This document shows, piece after piece, positions 20,224 to 32,472 of a DNA stretch of 64,000 nt. Location of the stretch: the NCBI GenBank assembly GCA_037349105.1, contig JAYJMM010000124.1, positions 7,672,001 through 7,736,000 on the forward strand, given 5' to 3'. Each line of letters starts with the position of its first letter. The first letter of the stretch is position 1. The stretch comes from Limnomonas spitsbergensis (taxonomy: Eukaryota; Chlorophyta; Chlorophyceae; Chlamydomonadales). The notes beneath the pieces were generated by a model. That model saw only the letters and a program-made list of their open reading frames with translations, was not told the DNA's origin and did no database searches. Position numbers and translations under genes: made by a program.

Positions 20224-23200
20224 ATGCTGCATAGGGCCACCAGTACATGGGGCAGGCAAGGCTACAGACTTAGGTTTTCACCTGCCAGCTCCAGTTCCCG
20301 CACAGTGGTGACCCGCTGCCTCAGCAACCCTGATAAAGAGATCCCCAGAGCAGCTTACATACACCTGCCATTCTGCAAGCGCAAATGCTTTTACTGCGAC
20401 TTCCCAGTCGCCGCTGTCGGCATGGACTCGACCGCAGGCCATGTGCAGGGACAGATGCAGCAGTACATTGACACGCTGTGCTCCGAGATTGGGACTGCCC
20501 AGAAGATGGGCAAGCAGCCACTCACCACGATATACTTTGGTGGAGGGGTGAGTGCCCAGAACACACCATAGGATACATCATACACAATGCTTCATGCACG
20601 ATCAACTCAGGCCATGCCAGGGTTATTTGTAGTGGGGCACTAGACTGCCTTAGGGGGGCAGCTAGATGGCCACCATGGGGTCTTCTGAGACCAAAAGCAT
20701 GACTGGCCTACGTTCACTGGCCCAAGCATCTGGACTTGCTGCATTAAGCACTCCTAGGCGTGGTCCGGGTTGTAGCTGGAGTATAGCATAAGCACGGGAC
20801 AAACTGCCCGCCATGGCCTGCTATTGCAGACGCCGTCCCTGGTTCCTCCGCGTATGGTGGAGCAGATCCTCGCCGTGGTTCGTGACAGATTCGGGATCGA
20901 CCCTGACGCCGAGGTGACTCTCGAAGCTGACCCAGGGACGTTTGACCACGCTAGGCTGTCGCAGTATGTCAGCATGGGCGTCACGCGCATCAGCATGGGC
21001 GTTCAGTCGTTCCAACAGGTGATGAAATGGGCTGCGGCAGAATGCACCCTCTTCAAGTTTGTCTTGGATTGGCTTTTAGCTTAAACTGGCTTGGTTGCCT
21101 TCTTTTGCCAGCCAGGTCAATGCGCATGCATCACGGATCTTGACCCCATCCCATACCAGCACAGACTGATTTCCAGCTCCAGGGCAAGAGCGCTGAGGGA
21201 GCTATTATATGTTCAAAAAGTACTTGCGCGTTTGGTCCCTGAATGCTTAGTTTCTTTTCACTTTTCTAATGATCTGGTGGAGTAACAATTTCGATTGGGA
21301 GTTGCATGTGAGTTATTGTTTCAGGTGCACTGCAGCATGCTAACTTTTGCTGATATACAGGTTAGTTCTCAATACACCTGTTTGTTTTTGTAACAGGCAG
21401 CAGTGAGGGTGTGCCTCTTGCTGCTGTGCATAAGCACCCCATGCTTCATGAATGATTCAGCGGCTGCATACATGTTCTCAGGAGAATTTGAAAGCGTGTG
21501 GACGTGCGCATGACCTGGACGACGTGTACCGTGCGATTGAGGCGGTAAGGTCCAGTGGAGTGCGTAGCTGGAGCCTTGACCTCATCAGCGGCCTGCCAGA
21601 CCTCACCATGGCCAGCTGGCAGCATTCGCTGCAAGAAGCGATCAAGGCGGCGCCCGACCACATCTCAGTGTACGATCTGCAGGTGGGTTCAGGAAGGTTC
21701 AGGGTCTCCATTTTTGAACAGTATTTTTGTTTGCAATTGATTGACTGTTGACTTATTCCCGAAATTTTGATAATATGTAAAAGCTGTGCCTTTGGCGCAG
21801 CCCCCGAGTAACGTGGTTGGGCTCGTGCTTTGTGAACCGTGGCTATATCGTAGGAGCCCCGTGGTTGTGGTACGAGATGTGATCTGGACTGCTGGCACAT
21901 AGGGATGCGGCCTGGCTGAAAATGGGTGGCTATCTGGAGGGCCTAGGTAGTGGCTTTGGTTGTTGTCTGTGTGGTGTGATGAACCTTGCACCCTTAAAAC
22001 ACAACCCTCCCGTGGCAGAGCTGCAGGTCAGAAGCCTGAATCCTGCACCCTTAACACAGAGCCCTGAACTGGGAGAGCTACAGGTCAGAGAGGGAAAACA
22101 CCTGAACCTTGCACCCTTAATACTGAAACCTCAAGCTGCAGTGTTTCAGGTCAGAGAGGGGGAAAGCCTGAACCTGTACCCGTAATACGGAACCCGCAAC
22201 CGGCAGAGCCGCAGTTTAGACGTGGCCAAAGCCGAAACACGGCACCCTTAACACACAACCCTCAACCGGTAGAGCCGCAAGTCACACGGAGGGCAGTTTA
22301 CACACTCACAAATGGCCATGAGGAACAGGGCCCATGCCTTGCACCAAAGGCATCAAGCTGGGCTGCACACTGAGCCCCACATTCTGAGCACTCAGAAGCA
22401 TTGTAGGCCACTGCTGTCCAGCGAATGTCAGATGTGCTGAAGAGGCAAACCATATCCCTTGCCCGACCAAAAATACACTAGCCTTCACAAACCTGAACTA
22501 CAGGTATTGGTTGCATGAAAGGATGTGTGTTGCGGCAGCAGATGCCGAGTTTGCCGCGGCCTCTGTTGGGTTTAAGAAAATGTGCAACAATGGTGTTGCT
22601 TTGTTGGTTGAATGTTGGGTGGTGTTGGTCATGGGTGAGCTGCATGCGTTGCTTGTGTGGTGGGGTCAGAATGTTGTGCATGTAGGGTACTACTGCTTAT
22701 GCGTGTCTGCCGAGTTGCTTCTGATCTGACATGTACCGTAGTAACGCTGCTACTGCCAGGACACACAACTTAGGACAGCTCAACAGTTGGCAGGGCACAC
22801 ACGTCACTCGGGGGCTGCGCCGAAGGCACAGCTTTTACGTATAAGAAGGCACACGATGTGTATATGGAACGCTTCGAGCGCGCTGGCTGCATGGCACATT
22901 GCATGTGGCAACACCGTGTCTGCTTTGGTCCCTCAGCTGTTCCAGCAGCTGACCAGTCCTGAGCAGCAGGTTCCACACCTGAATCAAAACAGTGGAAGGT
23001 GCCGATCTGTTGACCTGTGAGCGTGCATATCTGTTTCGGGTTAAGCTGCTGCAGTTGTGGTGTGTCTGGATGACAGTTGGTGCATGGCACCGAACGCTCT
23101 GTCGAAATGTCATCGCACTTCATTCACGGGAATCTGAAGAAGGCTAGCAATTCTGCCAGCACTGCCAAACCATATAGACAAAACGAGTTTGCGCCTATCG

Positions 23201-25765
23201 CAAGGTTGCACGATAGTCCCTACGATGGTCTTTCGCATGTTCTGCAGTGTGCACTGTCATCTTGCAAGTTCGAAAACTAGTCAGGCGCTGGCTGCAGCGA
23301 TGCGGATGAACGTGAGCAGCCCTGCCACCAAGGCTAACCTGTTAAACGAGTTTGCGCTGGAAGCAGCGCAACGCGAGTGCACGGCACGTACTGTGCAGTA
23401 TGAACTTTCGGTGAAGAAAGTCATAAACCAACGTGGCCGAGGCCGTGGCTGCCCCGCCACGAGCATAAACATGGCGGGCACACATGCATACCACTTAACG
23501 CCGAACACAAAGCAACGTGAGGGCCTGTTTCTGAAATAAGCACCACTTTTCACCGCGAACCCCTAAAAAAGCATGCCCAGGAAGTACGGCTCGTTCGATC
23601 TACTCCGCGCGCCTCCGTTGCAGTGCACTGTCAAAAGGTAAAGAGCTACGTGATGCACCATTGGAACAAAACATGACTCGAAACACTGGGGCGAGTGCGA
23701 AGAACGAGCCTTTCAAAAGGTGAACCACTTTGGCGGTTGGGAACCGATGTCCCAGTGAACTCAACTGAAAACCCAAACCCTGTCCCTTTCCGTTCTTTTC
23801 AGTCACTCGGGTATTAAGTGCCTGCATGCTGACTCTGGGTGGATGCTTTGGGGAACGTATATGGGCTGGTTGTTCTGGCTGCATGAAGGTTAAGGGTAGC
23901 AGCAGCTGTTGTACTGTTCAAGGACTGGAGGTGACGACCGAGGTCCCGCTGAGGCACCATAGTACCAGAAAAGAAGGATTTTTGACTCCGCTGTGCTCGA
24001 TGCATCAAGTGCTTTGCAGGCGCTGCGCCGTGGTCCACCTCTTCACACTTTTGATGTGATGGTGCGCAACTGCCTGTGTTTCTGCCTCCTTGACTGCCTA
24101 TGGCTGCAGGTCGAGGAAGGCACACCATTTGCCCGTTGGTTTGAGAAGGGACGGCTGTCCTTCCCCGATGATGATGCAGCAGCGGAAATGTACACAGAGG
24201 CGGTCCGCCAGCTCACTGCTGCTGGCTATGAGCACTACGAGGTGCGTGCCAGGAGTGTACTAATCCATTAGGTATTCATACTCAAGGCAGTACTACCGAT
24301 ATTCATTTTGGTACCTATTTTGCTAGTAAAGATTTATGAAGACTTTCATTTTTGCTGGCACTGCATTGGAATGATTGCACGTGGTATATGGTGGCCCTGA
24401 TATGGATTGATTTGCTTGTCGAATCTACTTCGGCATTATTCTGTTGCGTGGCAAAGGAAAGCACTTCGTGGAACCAGTCACTGGCTGTAAGAGGAGGAGA
24501 CTAACAAGTGACGGCAAAACCCTAGCTAAATAAATCCAGGATCTCATGAGTTTTGTAAGAAATCAGCTGACTGCCCTGCTGGTGTTCAATGTTACCCTTG
24601 ATGGAGCACGTTGTACACCCTGAGACCGAAATATATCAAATGTACCGCATGAGCTCATGTCCTCTCCCTCTCCTCATCTTTGCCTAGGTCAGCAACTATG
24701 CCCGGCCGGGGCACCGCAGCCGTCACAACCAGGTGTATTGGCAGGGCATCCCATACTACGCCTTTGGCATGGGCGCGGCCTCGTTTCTGCGGGGTGTCAG
24801 GTTGAGCCGCCCGGCAAAGATGCAGCCCTACCTGGACTGGGTGCAGGTGCAAGCAGCAGCTGCCGCCAGCATGCCGACCGCTGAAGCTGGCCCGGTCCAT
24901 GACGTCCCTCCGATGTCACTGGTGAGGGCCTTCCCGTCTAGCTGCTGCAAGAAAAGCAAACAAACTTGCCCCACCCTTATCTTTTGCACTATGGGGTTCA
25001 TTCCCACGCTACAGCCCGGTGGTTGTGTGCTAGTTGCTAGCCCAGGGGGGTCACTGGTTTTCGCTCGCTTTCCATGCTTTTTAGTGCTTGTACCGGTGTA
25101 CGGGCACATGTCCCATGCATAAAATGTGATGCTCTGTTGGACTGTAAGAACTTCACCCGCACTTCGCAGCACCGCCGTGGCTGCCAGGCATGTCAAGAGG
25201 AAGCATATATAATTTGTATGATCAGTTTATGCTCTGATGTGCCCTGTACTGCAATGCAGGGCAAGATCTGCATCATCATCTTGTACGACCTATACTGCAG
25301 TATGGCGCTGCAAGCATCAGCGCTGGCTGATGTTGAATCTGTGCCAAAGCTGATGCTGATGCTGATGCTGTTGTGTAGGAGGATGCTATCTTGGACACAG
25401 TCATGCTCCGCCTACGCACCGCTGATGGGCTGGACATGGCGTTGTTCAGCACCACGTACGGAGCTGAGGCAGCTGCAGCCGTGCGATCGGCACTGCAGCG
25501 ACACGTGCATGCTGAATTAGTCCAGGAGCTGCCGCGATTGCCACCAGGTGTAGCAGACAGTAGCACAGGTCAGGAGTCGCTGGGGACACCTGACCTGGTT
25601 CAGCAGCACAGCCAGGAACCAGCAGCGCGCAACGACTCATTCAAAACTCCTGAGGCCTGGAACTATAGGATGCGGTTGTCTGACCCAGCCGGGTTCTTAC
25701 TGAGCAACAGCATCATATCCGACGTCTTTGCGGGTTTTAGCTTCCCGAAGTCGAGCACAAAGTGA
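20224..25765 (+). CDS. HemW-like radical SAM protein (HemN family), organellar (6 exons, 488 aa)
   Basis: Exons 20224-20547, 20830-21018, 21482-21682, 24110-24241, 24688-24921 and 25379-25765 (TGA) join in phase 0 throughout. After an Arg/Ser-rich leader of about 35 residues that looks like an organelle transit peptide, the protein reads [18 protein letters not shown]. This is the CxxxCxxC cluster motif of radical SAM enzymes in the form used by HemN and HemW. It is followed by TIYFGGG and [49 protein letters not shown] and [17 protein letters not shown], the family order. The NxxYW segment and the overall layout favour HemW, which inserts haem, over true oxygen-independent coproporphyrinogen oxidase. 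The protein is longer than bacterial HemW because of a Gln/Ala-rich linker and tail. The third intron (2.4 kb) and the fifth carry repeats described separately. Confidence 0.85.
21773..22842. repeat. inverted-repeat pair about 1 kb apart in the third HemW intron
   Basis: Positions 21773-21815 and 22800-22842 are reverse complements over 43 bases with about four differences. Each arm contains a small internal hairpin, GCTGTGCC-TTT-GGCGCAGC. They could be the ends of a non-autonomous DNA element; I see no clean target duplication and no coding sequence between them. Confidence 0.6.
21981..22295 (+). repeat. about five tandem units of 57-66 bp
   Basis: Units begin near 21981, 22038, 22104, 22170 and 22234. 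Each has a GCACCCTTAA-type core, then a GGCAGAGC.GCAGGTCAGA-type block. The array lies between the inverted arms at 21773 and 22842. Confidence 0.7.
24977..25153 (+). mobile_element. 3' fragment of the LINE family, with 5-bp target duplication
   Basis: About 177 bases match the 3' end of the petJ LINE (about 14245-14424), including TGCACTATGGGGTTCATTCC, GGGGGGTCACTGGTTTTCGC and CATGTCCCATGCAT. CACCC flanks both ends (24972-24976 and 25154-25158). It lies in the fifth HemW intron and is a severely 5'-truncated insertion. Confidence 0.8.
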
Positions 25766-26342
25766 TGCTGTGCAGAGCAACTCCACCAGTGTTTATTTTC
25801 ATACACCAGACCAGTCAAGGCAGGCCGATGGGCACCAAACCTTGACTAGTCTGCTGACACAACGGGCTACAGACAGGTTAGCCTGGTGCAGCGAGCCCTG
25901 CCACTTGATTAATCAACGGTACCGTATTTTTAGGCTATGAAGCTGCAGTGTGGCTCAAGACCCCGGTAATACACAGTCAACTTTTCTGTTCCAATGTTAC
26001 CTGGACAGATAATGCAGACGTGGCCAAGCTTCATTTCAGCATGGCCCAGAGATGTTATGTCATGAACCGAAGCAGATGATGTCAAATCTCCACAATGGCT
26101 GGCACTGCAACCGAAAATAAAAGTTTGCCACATCATCCGAGACAAAACCGGTATCCAGATAAATATTTGCCAGGCAGCAAAACAAGGTCAACAATTCTTG
26201 GATTCAGGTGCCTCGCCAAATTCCCTTGTGCAAGTTTGGGGTATAATATAAACAAGCTCGAGACAAGCCGGCCCCCAGCTCAGTTTATATTGAGGTGGTC
26301 TTAGCGAAAATTTCCAGCCAGGTCCACAAGCATCCCCCCTGC
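25766..26342. other. convergent intergenic region
   Basis: Between the 3' ends of the HemW-like (+) and SEH1 (-) genes. It holds a GTGCAGCGAGCCCTGC scrap of repeat R1 near 25880 and a copy of repeat R2 at about 26011-26068. No gene was seen. Confidence 0.5.
26011..26068 (+). repeat. dispersed short repeat family R2, copy 1
   Basis: Pattern GACGTGGCCAAGCTTCATTT then CAGCATGGCCCAGAG then TGTTATGTCATGAACC. Related copies lie near 39368, 44212 and 63815. Confidence 0.55.
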
Positions 26343-28452
26343 TCATCCCTCCTCCGCCGCGTCTGGAGAGCCACTGACCACCGACACCAGCAGCCACTTC
26401 CCAACAAAATCCGGTTTCCAAAGGTGCACAAGATTGCTGTCCGTGGAAGCTGCTAGGCAGGTGCCCATCACATTGAACTCGACCTTGCGTACTTCGGCAC
26501 CGTGCTGTAGGCTGGACAGCAGCTCCACCTGCAGGGACGAGGTGTCACCCGCTAGGCTGAACACGTCCACAGTCGTGCCGTGGGACGCGGCTACGAGCTC
26601 GCAGGGGCGGCCGAGGGTGGGCGCCCAGTGCAACGATGTAATCTGAACCCCAGGTGTGGAGGCAGGGAGGGAGGCGACGCGCTGCACAGGCACAGGTAGG
26701 CAGGGTATCAAGACTCCAGCAAAAAGCGAGGTTTGCAGGCGTGGGAATGCCACTGTAAGACAAGCTGCGCCCTGTCTGCATTGGACATCAAGGGCATGGG
26801 GAAGGGTAATAGTAACACAGGTGCTGCAACTCACACACTGTCGGCCACACTTATTCTCGGAAACATCATTGAAAACGTGTGGTAGTGTGTATAAAAACGC
26901 AACTGAAGTCCCATACCAAGCACGAGGCCCAGAAACGGCAGCCGAAAATTGCCCTAAGCCGGACATAGGTCTTGCACAGGTTAGGCCGGTGCAGCGCTGC
27001 CACCTAATCACCTGCCACGTCATAACAGCCTGCAAGTACTGCCAAACCTCTACACAGCCCTTGAGCCCCACAGCCAAAAGAGGCGCGACTCCAGGGCTGA
27101 ACGCCCGCCACGACAGCCCGCAACATTCTGCGTCCCCGCTGCCGGGGTTCTGCATGCACAACAAACGGCACGTCGGATCAAAAGCAGAAATTTTGCCTCA
27201 GTAGAGGGGGGCAAACCAGCTCCCCCAGACCTCCCGATGACACCCCAGCAGGAAACAGATAACTGCTCCAGTGCCCCCTGATCCATTAGGAATGAGGGCA
27301 GCCACGAGTAGGTTTCTTGTCCTTCAATTTCCCTTTCCCCACTGACCCAGCTAGGATCAGGGCTGCCACAAAATGCGTTTTGTCCTTCCAATTCCACTTC
27401 CACCTCCCCCCCTGATCCAGTGAGAATGATAAAAGTTTTGAGACCCATGCACCCGCCCCAATACGGGGATCCATTCATCCACACCGCAGGACGATAAGAT
27501 TTATCGTACTGCCGTACCCTGTGTATTAATCACCGTTGACTCACCGCCTTCATCCTGCTCTGTAATGCCCATGATGTTGGAGCCAGCACTCGGTCCGCTT
27601 CCACTAAGTGCACGCTGCCATCCTTACAAGCAGCCGCCAGGAGAAGGCCCAATTGACGTGGCCCGAAGGCTATGTGCCTGCTCACAACAGGGGCCAACCC
27701 CAGTGCAGATATTGGCCGGAAACAAGCACTAAATTAGGCTGCAGCCCAGAGGTAGGCCTAAATATCTCGTTTTTTTGCAGGCTGTGACATACATTGCAGT
27801 GCATGCCTGCGGGGTTGGGCCTGAGAGGCTTGGTGGCCGTCATGCTCACCTCACAGCTTGTTTGCTGCATTGCACCTCTGCCATCTGCCTCCACTCCCTG
27901 TCCTCCCCTTGCATGTCTACGTCGTCACCGGCAGCGCCCTGACAGCTGCTTCCAGGTCGCGGTGCCTCCCAAACAAGAACACGTCCGGACTCTGTCCCTC
28001 CAGCCAGCAGGGGCCCACTCTCGGGGTGGGCCCAAGTTAGGTTTTGAACAGGTTCTGGGGCCTGTTTATGCAAGATGACTTGATGACACCAAAAATCACA
28101 ACAACAGGCAACGAATACATTAGTAGCCTCCATGCACTCTTACCACAACCTGGCTGATTAGGTCCCAGTCACCAGTGGAGCAATCCCGCTCCCAGATCTG
28201 CATGGCGCATGGCGGCATGGCCACGTTAGCACTGGCAGCATGCCTGGAGCTCTGCCACGGACTTACCTGGATGTAAGGCGTGACTCCCTCCAGTGAGCTG
28301 GTGGCCATGCGATCGCCGGGCAGGTTTTGGCAGACCTGGATCACTTGACCCTGAGCTGGTAGCTGGCTCCAGCTCGCCTGGACAGGAAGCGAACGTCGGG
28401 CATCGAACTCAGGGTCGAACAACGTGTTCTAACCCACCTTCACGGTACTCAT
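26343..28452 (-). CDS. SEH1: Nucleoporin SEH1, WD40 protein (7 exons, about 350 aa)
   Basis: SEH1 is a beta-propeller subunit of the Nup107-160 (Y) complex of the nuclear pore and of the SEA/GATOR2 complex. Exons on the minus strand are 28438-28452, 28267-28377, 28144-28197, 27850-28061, 27545-27728, 27012-27149 and 26343-26681. The phases agree; the sixth donor could instead be at 27030. Landmarks in order: QVIQVCQNLPGDRMATSS, IWERDCSTGDWDLI, NLTWAHPESGPLLAGGTESG with VLVWE, AFGPRQLGLLLAAACKDGSV, CCGLSWRAFSPG with LLAVG, ITSLHWAPTLGRPCELVAAS, VEFNVMGTCLAAST and LVHLWKPDFVGKWLL. The WAHPE, WAPxLGR and FNVxGTxLA...LWK motifs are specific to SEH1 rather than SEC13. The first exon is only 15 bases (MSTVK). 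Length matches the family. Confidence 0.85.
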
Positions 28453-28597
28453 TTTGAAAAAAACGATGAAACAATGACGCGCGCACCGGCGCCCTCACTC
28501 ACTTTTGGCAGGCCCGCTTCGAACAAGACGTCAAGCATCGAAGAAAGCAACTGAACTGAGAGCAAGGCGCTAACGGTGAGAGAAACAACTGATAATA
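28453..28597. promoter_or_regulatory. 145-bp bidirectional upstream region, SEH1/RimM
   Basis: Only 145 bases separate the proposed start codons of SEH1 (-) and the RimM gene (+), so the two probably share promoter DNA. If RimM starts at its second in-frame ATG (28676) the gap is about 220 bases. Confidence 0.4.
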
Positions 28598-31500
28598 ATG
28601 ATTCCAAACATTCCCTTAAAAACAGGCTGTGGCCTCATCGGCAGGCGCCAGCCGCTGTCGGCAATCACTGGTAGCATGAACCAACTCACAGCCCATGCAC
28701 TGCATCGCCCGACTGCAGCAGCACAATCTAGATTGACAGTTTGCAATTCCAATTCGGGGTCTCGGAACGCTGGATCTCGGCGTGGCTCTGACCGTGCGCC
28801 CAATGCTGGGCAGCCGGCAGCCAGCCCCCCTGTGTTCACAGTTGGCAAGGAGAGCTCTGTTGTGTATAACGAGGTGAAAAACTGCATCGCACCTGATGCA
28901 TGCTGCTTGCAATACCTGTCTCATGTCATCAATGCCCTGTCCTGGCAGCCTATTCATTCTTGAGCTGTCATGTGGAAGGCACAGCTGACATGGAACCCCA
29001 TGTAGCCTTGAAGCCATGCTAGTATGCTACCCAATGTTCCATTAAGCTTCTTGAGCCTCAACTAGGCTTTGGGACTCATCACGTCTTGCATCTTACCGTA
29101 ATGTAAGAAACCCTGTGGCCGCTTCGCATTCTCTGCATGATAATGACCTGCATTTTCATAAGATAATGTTCAGCATTGCTATTTGCTAAAACTTCGCTCC
29201 CCTTCTCTACCCCGCACAACCCGTGGTATTCAAATGTAGAGTGGGAATTATAATTAGGTATAAGTAGCAGGCTGAAAAACACGGTACACATTGTGCATTT
29301 CAGGATGACTTCGTGAAGCTCGGTGAGATCAAGGCGGCTCACGGCATCCGAGGGGAAGTCAAGGTTGACGTTTCGACAGACTCGCCTAAACAGAGGTTTG
29401 GGAAGGCAGGTACCAAGTGAGTGGCACACTGTTTGCACCATGTGCGGCATATGACTTATCGTTTAAAGCAGCAGGATGAAGCTGAGAGCCAGCCAGACCC
29501 CTACATCCCAATGCTTGCTATTGTGCAGGCTGTTGCTAAGGCTTAAGACCCGACCGGCGGGTCCAGAACCACCCCTGTCTGAGGTATGTTCTGTCCTCGC
29601 ACGAGAGTTGACTGACATGGTTCAAATGCTCATCCCCAAATGCTTTGATTGCCTGCCTTGATGGTTTGTTTGGTGGTAGAGTGATGGTCCAGTCTGCTGC
29701 CAGGTTTCATGCCTGCATTCATGGCCCATCCTGGTAACGCAGGTGACAACAGAGGGGTTCAAGATCCAGGTGGTGGCTGATGGCAAGGAAATCTGGATCC
29801 TCAAGCTCAAGGAGGTTCAAGACAGGACGCAGGTATCTGAGTAGGATTGGGAGAGGACTTGCTGTCTTGTCAGGCATTGCTGCCAGCAGGGCCATGGCGG
29901 CTTGGTAGGAGGGCTAGTGTGCTGTCGCATGCCAGTATGGCGGTTTCAGGACAATTGTCTTGGCTGTAAGGGGAACTGTAAAGGCAAGCACCATTCTGGG
30001 GGTTAAATCATCGGCACTGGCGCTGGATATGACGTTTGCAAGAGACTGAAAGACTTTCTCATTCGTTTTCCGTAGGCTGAGCAGCTCAGGGCGTACTCCA
30101 TCGTCATGCCTGCAACCTCAAGAGAGAGGCTCCGCGACCCGGATGAGTTCTATGCCCAGGACTTAATTGGAAGCTTTGTGTTTATGCAGGCGAGTAAGGG
30201 TTCGCCTGCCTTGAGGTTTCTCCCTCCTGGGCCTCCTCTGGGGTGCTCATGCCTTGAGGTTTCTCCCTCCTGGGCCCCCTCTGGGGTGCTCATGCCTTGA
30301 GGTTTCTCCCTCCTGGGCCCCCTCTGGGGTGCTCATGCTTTGAGGTTTCTCCCTCCTGGGCCCCCTCTGGGGTGCTCATGCCTTGAGGTTTCTCCCTCCT
30401 GGGCCTCCTCTGGGGTGCTCATGCCTTGAGGTTTCTCCCTCCTGGGCTCCCTCTGGGGTGCTCATGCCTTGAGGTTTCTCCCTCCTGGGCCCCCTCTGGG
30501 GTGCTCATGCTGTGAGGTTTCTCCCTCCTGGGCTCCCTCTGGGGTGCTCATGCCTTGAGGTTTCTCCCTCCTGGGCCCCCTCTGGGGTGTTCATGCATTG
30601 AGGTTTCTCCCTCCTGGGCCCCCTCTGGGGTGCTCATGCTTTGAGGTTTCTCCCTCCTGGGCCCCCTCTGGGGCGGTCATGCTTTGAGATTTCTCCCTCC
30701 TGGGCCCCCTCTGGGGTGCTCATGCTGTGAGGTTTCTCCCTCCTGGGCTCCCTCTGGGGTGCTCATGCCTTGAGGTTTCTCCCTCCTGGGCCCCCTCTGG
30801 GGTGTTCATGCATTGAGGTTTCTCCCTCCTGGGCCCCCTCTGGGGTGCTCATGCCTTGAGGTTTCTCCCTCCTGGGCTCCCTCTGGGGTGCTCATGCCTT
30901 GAGGTTTCTCCCTCCTGGGCCCCCTCTGGGGTGCTCATGCTTTGAGGTTTCTCCCTCCTGGGCCCCCTCTGGGGTGTTCATGCATTGAGGTTTCTCCCTC
31001 CTGTGTTCCCTCTGGGGAGCTCTTTCAGGGCTGAAGGATCCACCTCCTTGACATGTAGTACCGTAGTTCTGAATGCAATAAAAATGCTGAAGGATGGCAT
31101 GTTGTACAATCAGGTCAGGCTGGCAACCGGTTATTCTTCTAACTTTCCTCAAATTGTATGTGCCTCGTGAGATTGGATGTCAAATTGAATGTGCTGTGTA
31201 AGATTATGTTTGTGTCACACAACTCTCACTTACACGCAGGACGATGCCAGCTACGTGGGGAAAGTGGTAGACCTTTTCAGCGGTTTTGGTTCCCATGACA
31301 CCCTGCTTCTACAGCTGAGGTCCACCGAGGAGGACCTGAATAAGTCGAGGGCCAGGTGAGTCAACAACAGCCGAACACGGCATGATGAAGAATAATTTCA
31401 CGTTAGTTTGCTGAAAAAGTGAAATTAATGATCCTCTGTTTCACAACTTGTATTAAACATTCCAAAATTTCCAGAGCCATATCAATTTGACGGTTGGGGC

Positions 31501-32472
31501 TTGGGCTGTGGGGCTTCGTCTTTGAAGGATGCATGCTCTTTTAATGAGGTGTTTGGTGACAAACTGTTGAGCAGCTTTGCGGTATTTGCGGATGGTACTT
31601 GACATGGATATTATTCAACCTGGCATTGTTGACCCTGCCACAGGACTTGTATGGTGCCCTTCGTCAAGGAAATCGTGCCTGTGGTAGACAAGCCCAACAG
31701 GCGCATCTTAATGTGTCCCCCCGAGGGCCTGCTAGATCTGGTGTCCATCAAGGTCATGAAGGTGAGTGTGGTCGCTGGGATACAACATGCGCCCTACGAT
31801 GGAATACAGAATGTGCATCACAGAAGGTATCAAAAGGGCTACGGGAGCTGTGTCCCCAATAAACAACACGTGAACGCGTGCGAGGACATGGATAGAGAAA
31901 CCCTTTGTCCCTGGCCACATCAGACATGCAATCGAATCAGGAAGGTGCCATTTGCAACCAGTCAGCATTATTTTGCCCTGACGCTTTTAGCCCCTGCGTT
32001 TATTATATTTGGACATCAGCACTCGCAGCAGCATGCAAAACTGCAAATATCTTATCTGCATGTGTTCTTAATATCACTCCTCTGTATATTACTAACACGG
32101 TTGCTGATTGATCATGCGTTATAAACTAGGGATTGACAGCTTGTATGACCCCCCCCTGCTTCTCAGCCCATTCCTGATGAGATGAAGGCACGGAAAATGC
32201 TGGAGAATGAAGACAGGGAGGAGGCTGAAAAGCAGCTGCGTCTGCAGCAGCCGTCTGTCGCGGGGACTGCGGCATCGTCCCCAAAATCCACTTTATTGAC
32301 AAAAGAAGAGCGTGAGATGTTAGAGGACGACATGGATGATGAGGAGGAGGACAGGGAGGAGGATCAATCTGATGAAGATAGCGATGCTAAAAAACAGAGG
32401 GCAGTGCGACCGCCAACAAGGAGGAGGGTGACAGCAGGGACAAGCAGAAGGCTCCGTGTTAAATCTGAATAG
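28598..32472 (+). CDS. rimM: RimM-like 16S rRNA processing protein, probably plastid (8 exons, 395 aa)
   Basis: RimM binds ribosomal protein S19 and assists maturation of the 30S head. Exons 28598-28873, 29304-29416, 29529-29583, 29743-29832, 30076-30189, 31240-31355, 31644-31761 and 32167-32472 (TAG) join in phase. The first exon is a Ser/Arg/Ala-rich leader, as expected of a transit peptide; a second ATG 26 codons in is a possible start. The RimM core starts with KLGEIKAAHGIRGEVKV, the GxIxxxHGIxGEVKV signature. Then come KLLLRLKTRP, EFYAQDLIGSFVFM, SYVGKVVDLFSGFGSHDTLL, MVPFVKEIVPVVD and ILMCPPEGLL, matching the PRC-barrel half (VPF...V.VD...I.....GLL). An acidic/basic tail of about 100 residues follows and is not part of bacterial RimM. 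Intron 5 starts with GCGAGT and contains a minisatellite. TGTAA, the chlorophyte polyadenylation motif, occurs at 32604. Confidence 0.85.
30211..31017 (+). repeat. 43-bp minisatellite, about 19 copies
   Basis: Unit TTGAGGTTTCTCCCTCCTGG followed by GCCCCCTCTGGGGTGCTCATGCC, period 43 (units start at 30211, 30254 and so on). Copies differ by a few bases (CCTT/CTTT/CTGT/CATT and GCC/GCT variants). The array sits in intron 5 of the RimM gene, directly after its GC donor. Confidence 0.92.

Noticed and set aside
20224..25765. True oxygen-independent coproporphyrinogen III oxidase (HemN)
   Set aside because: The order and form of motifs fit HemW better, although discrimination needs an alignment.
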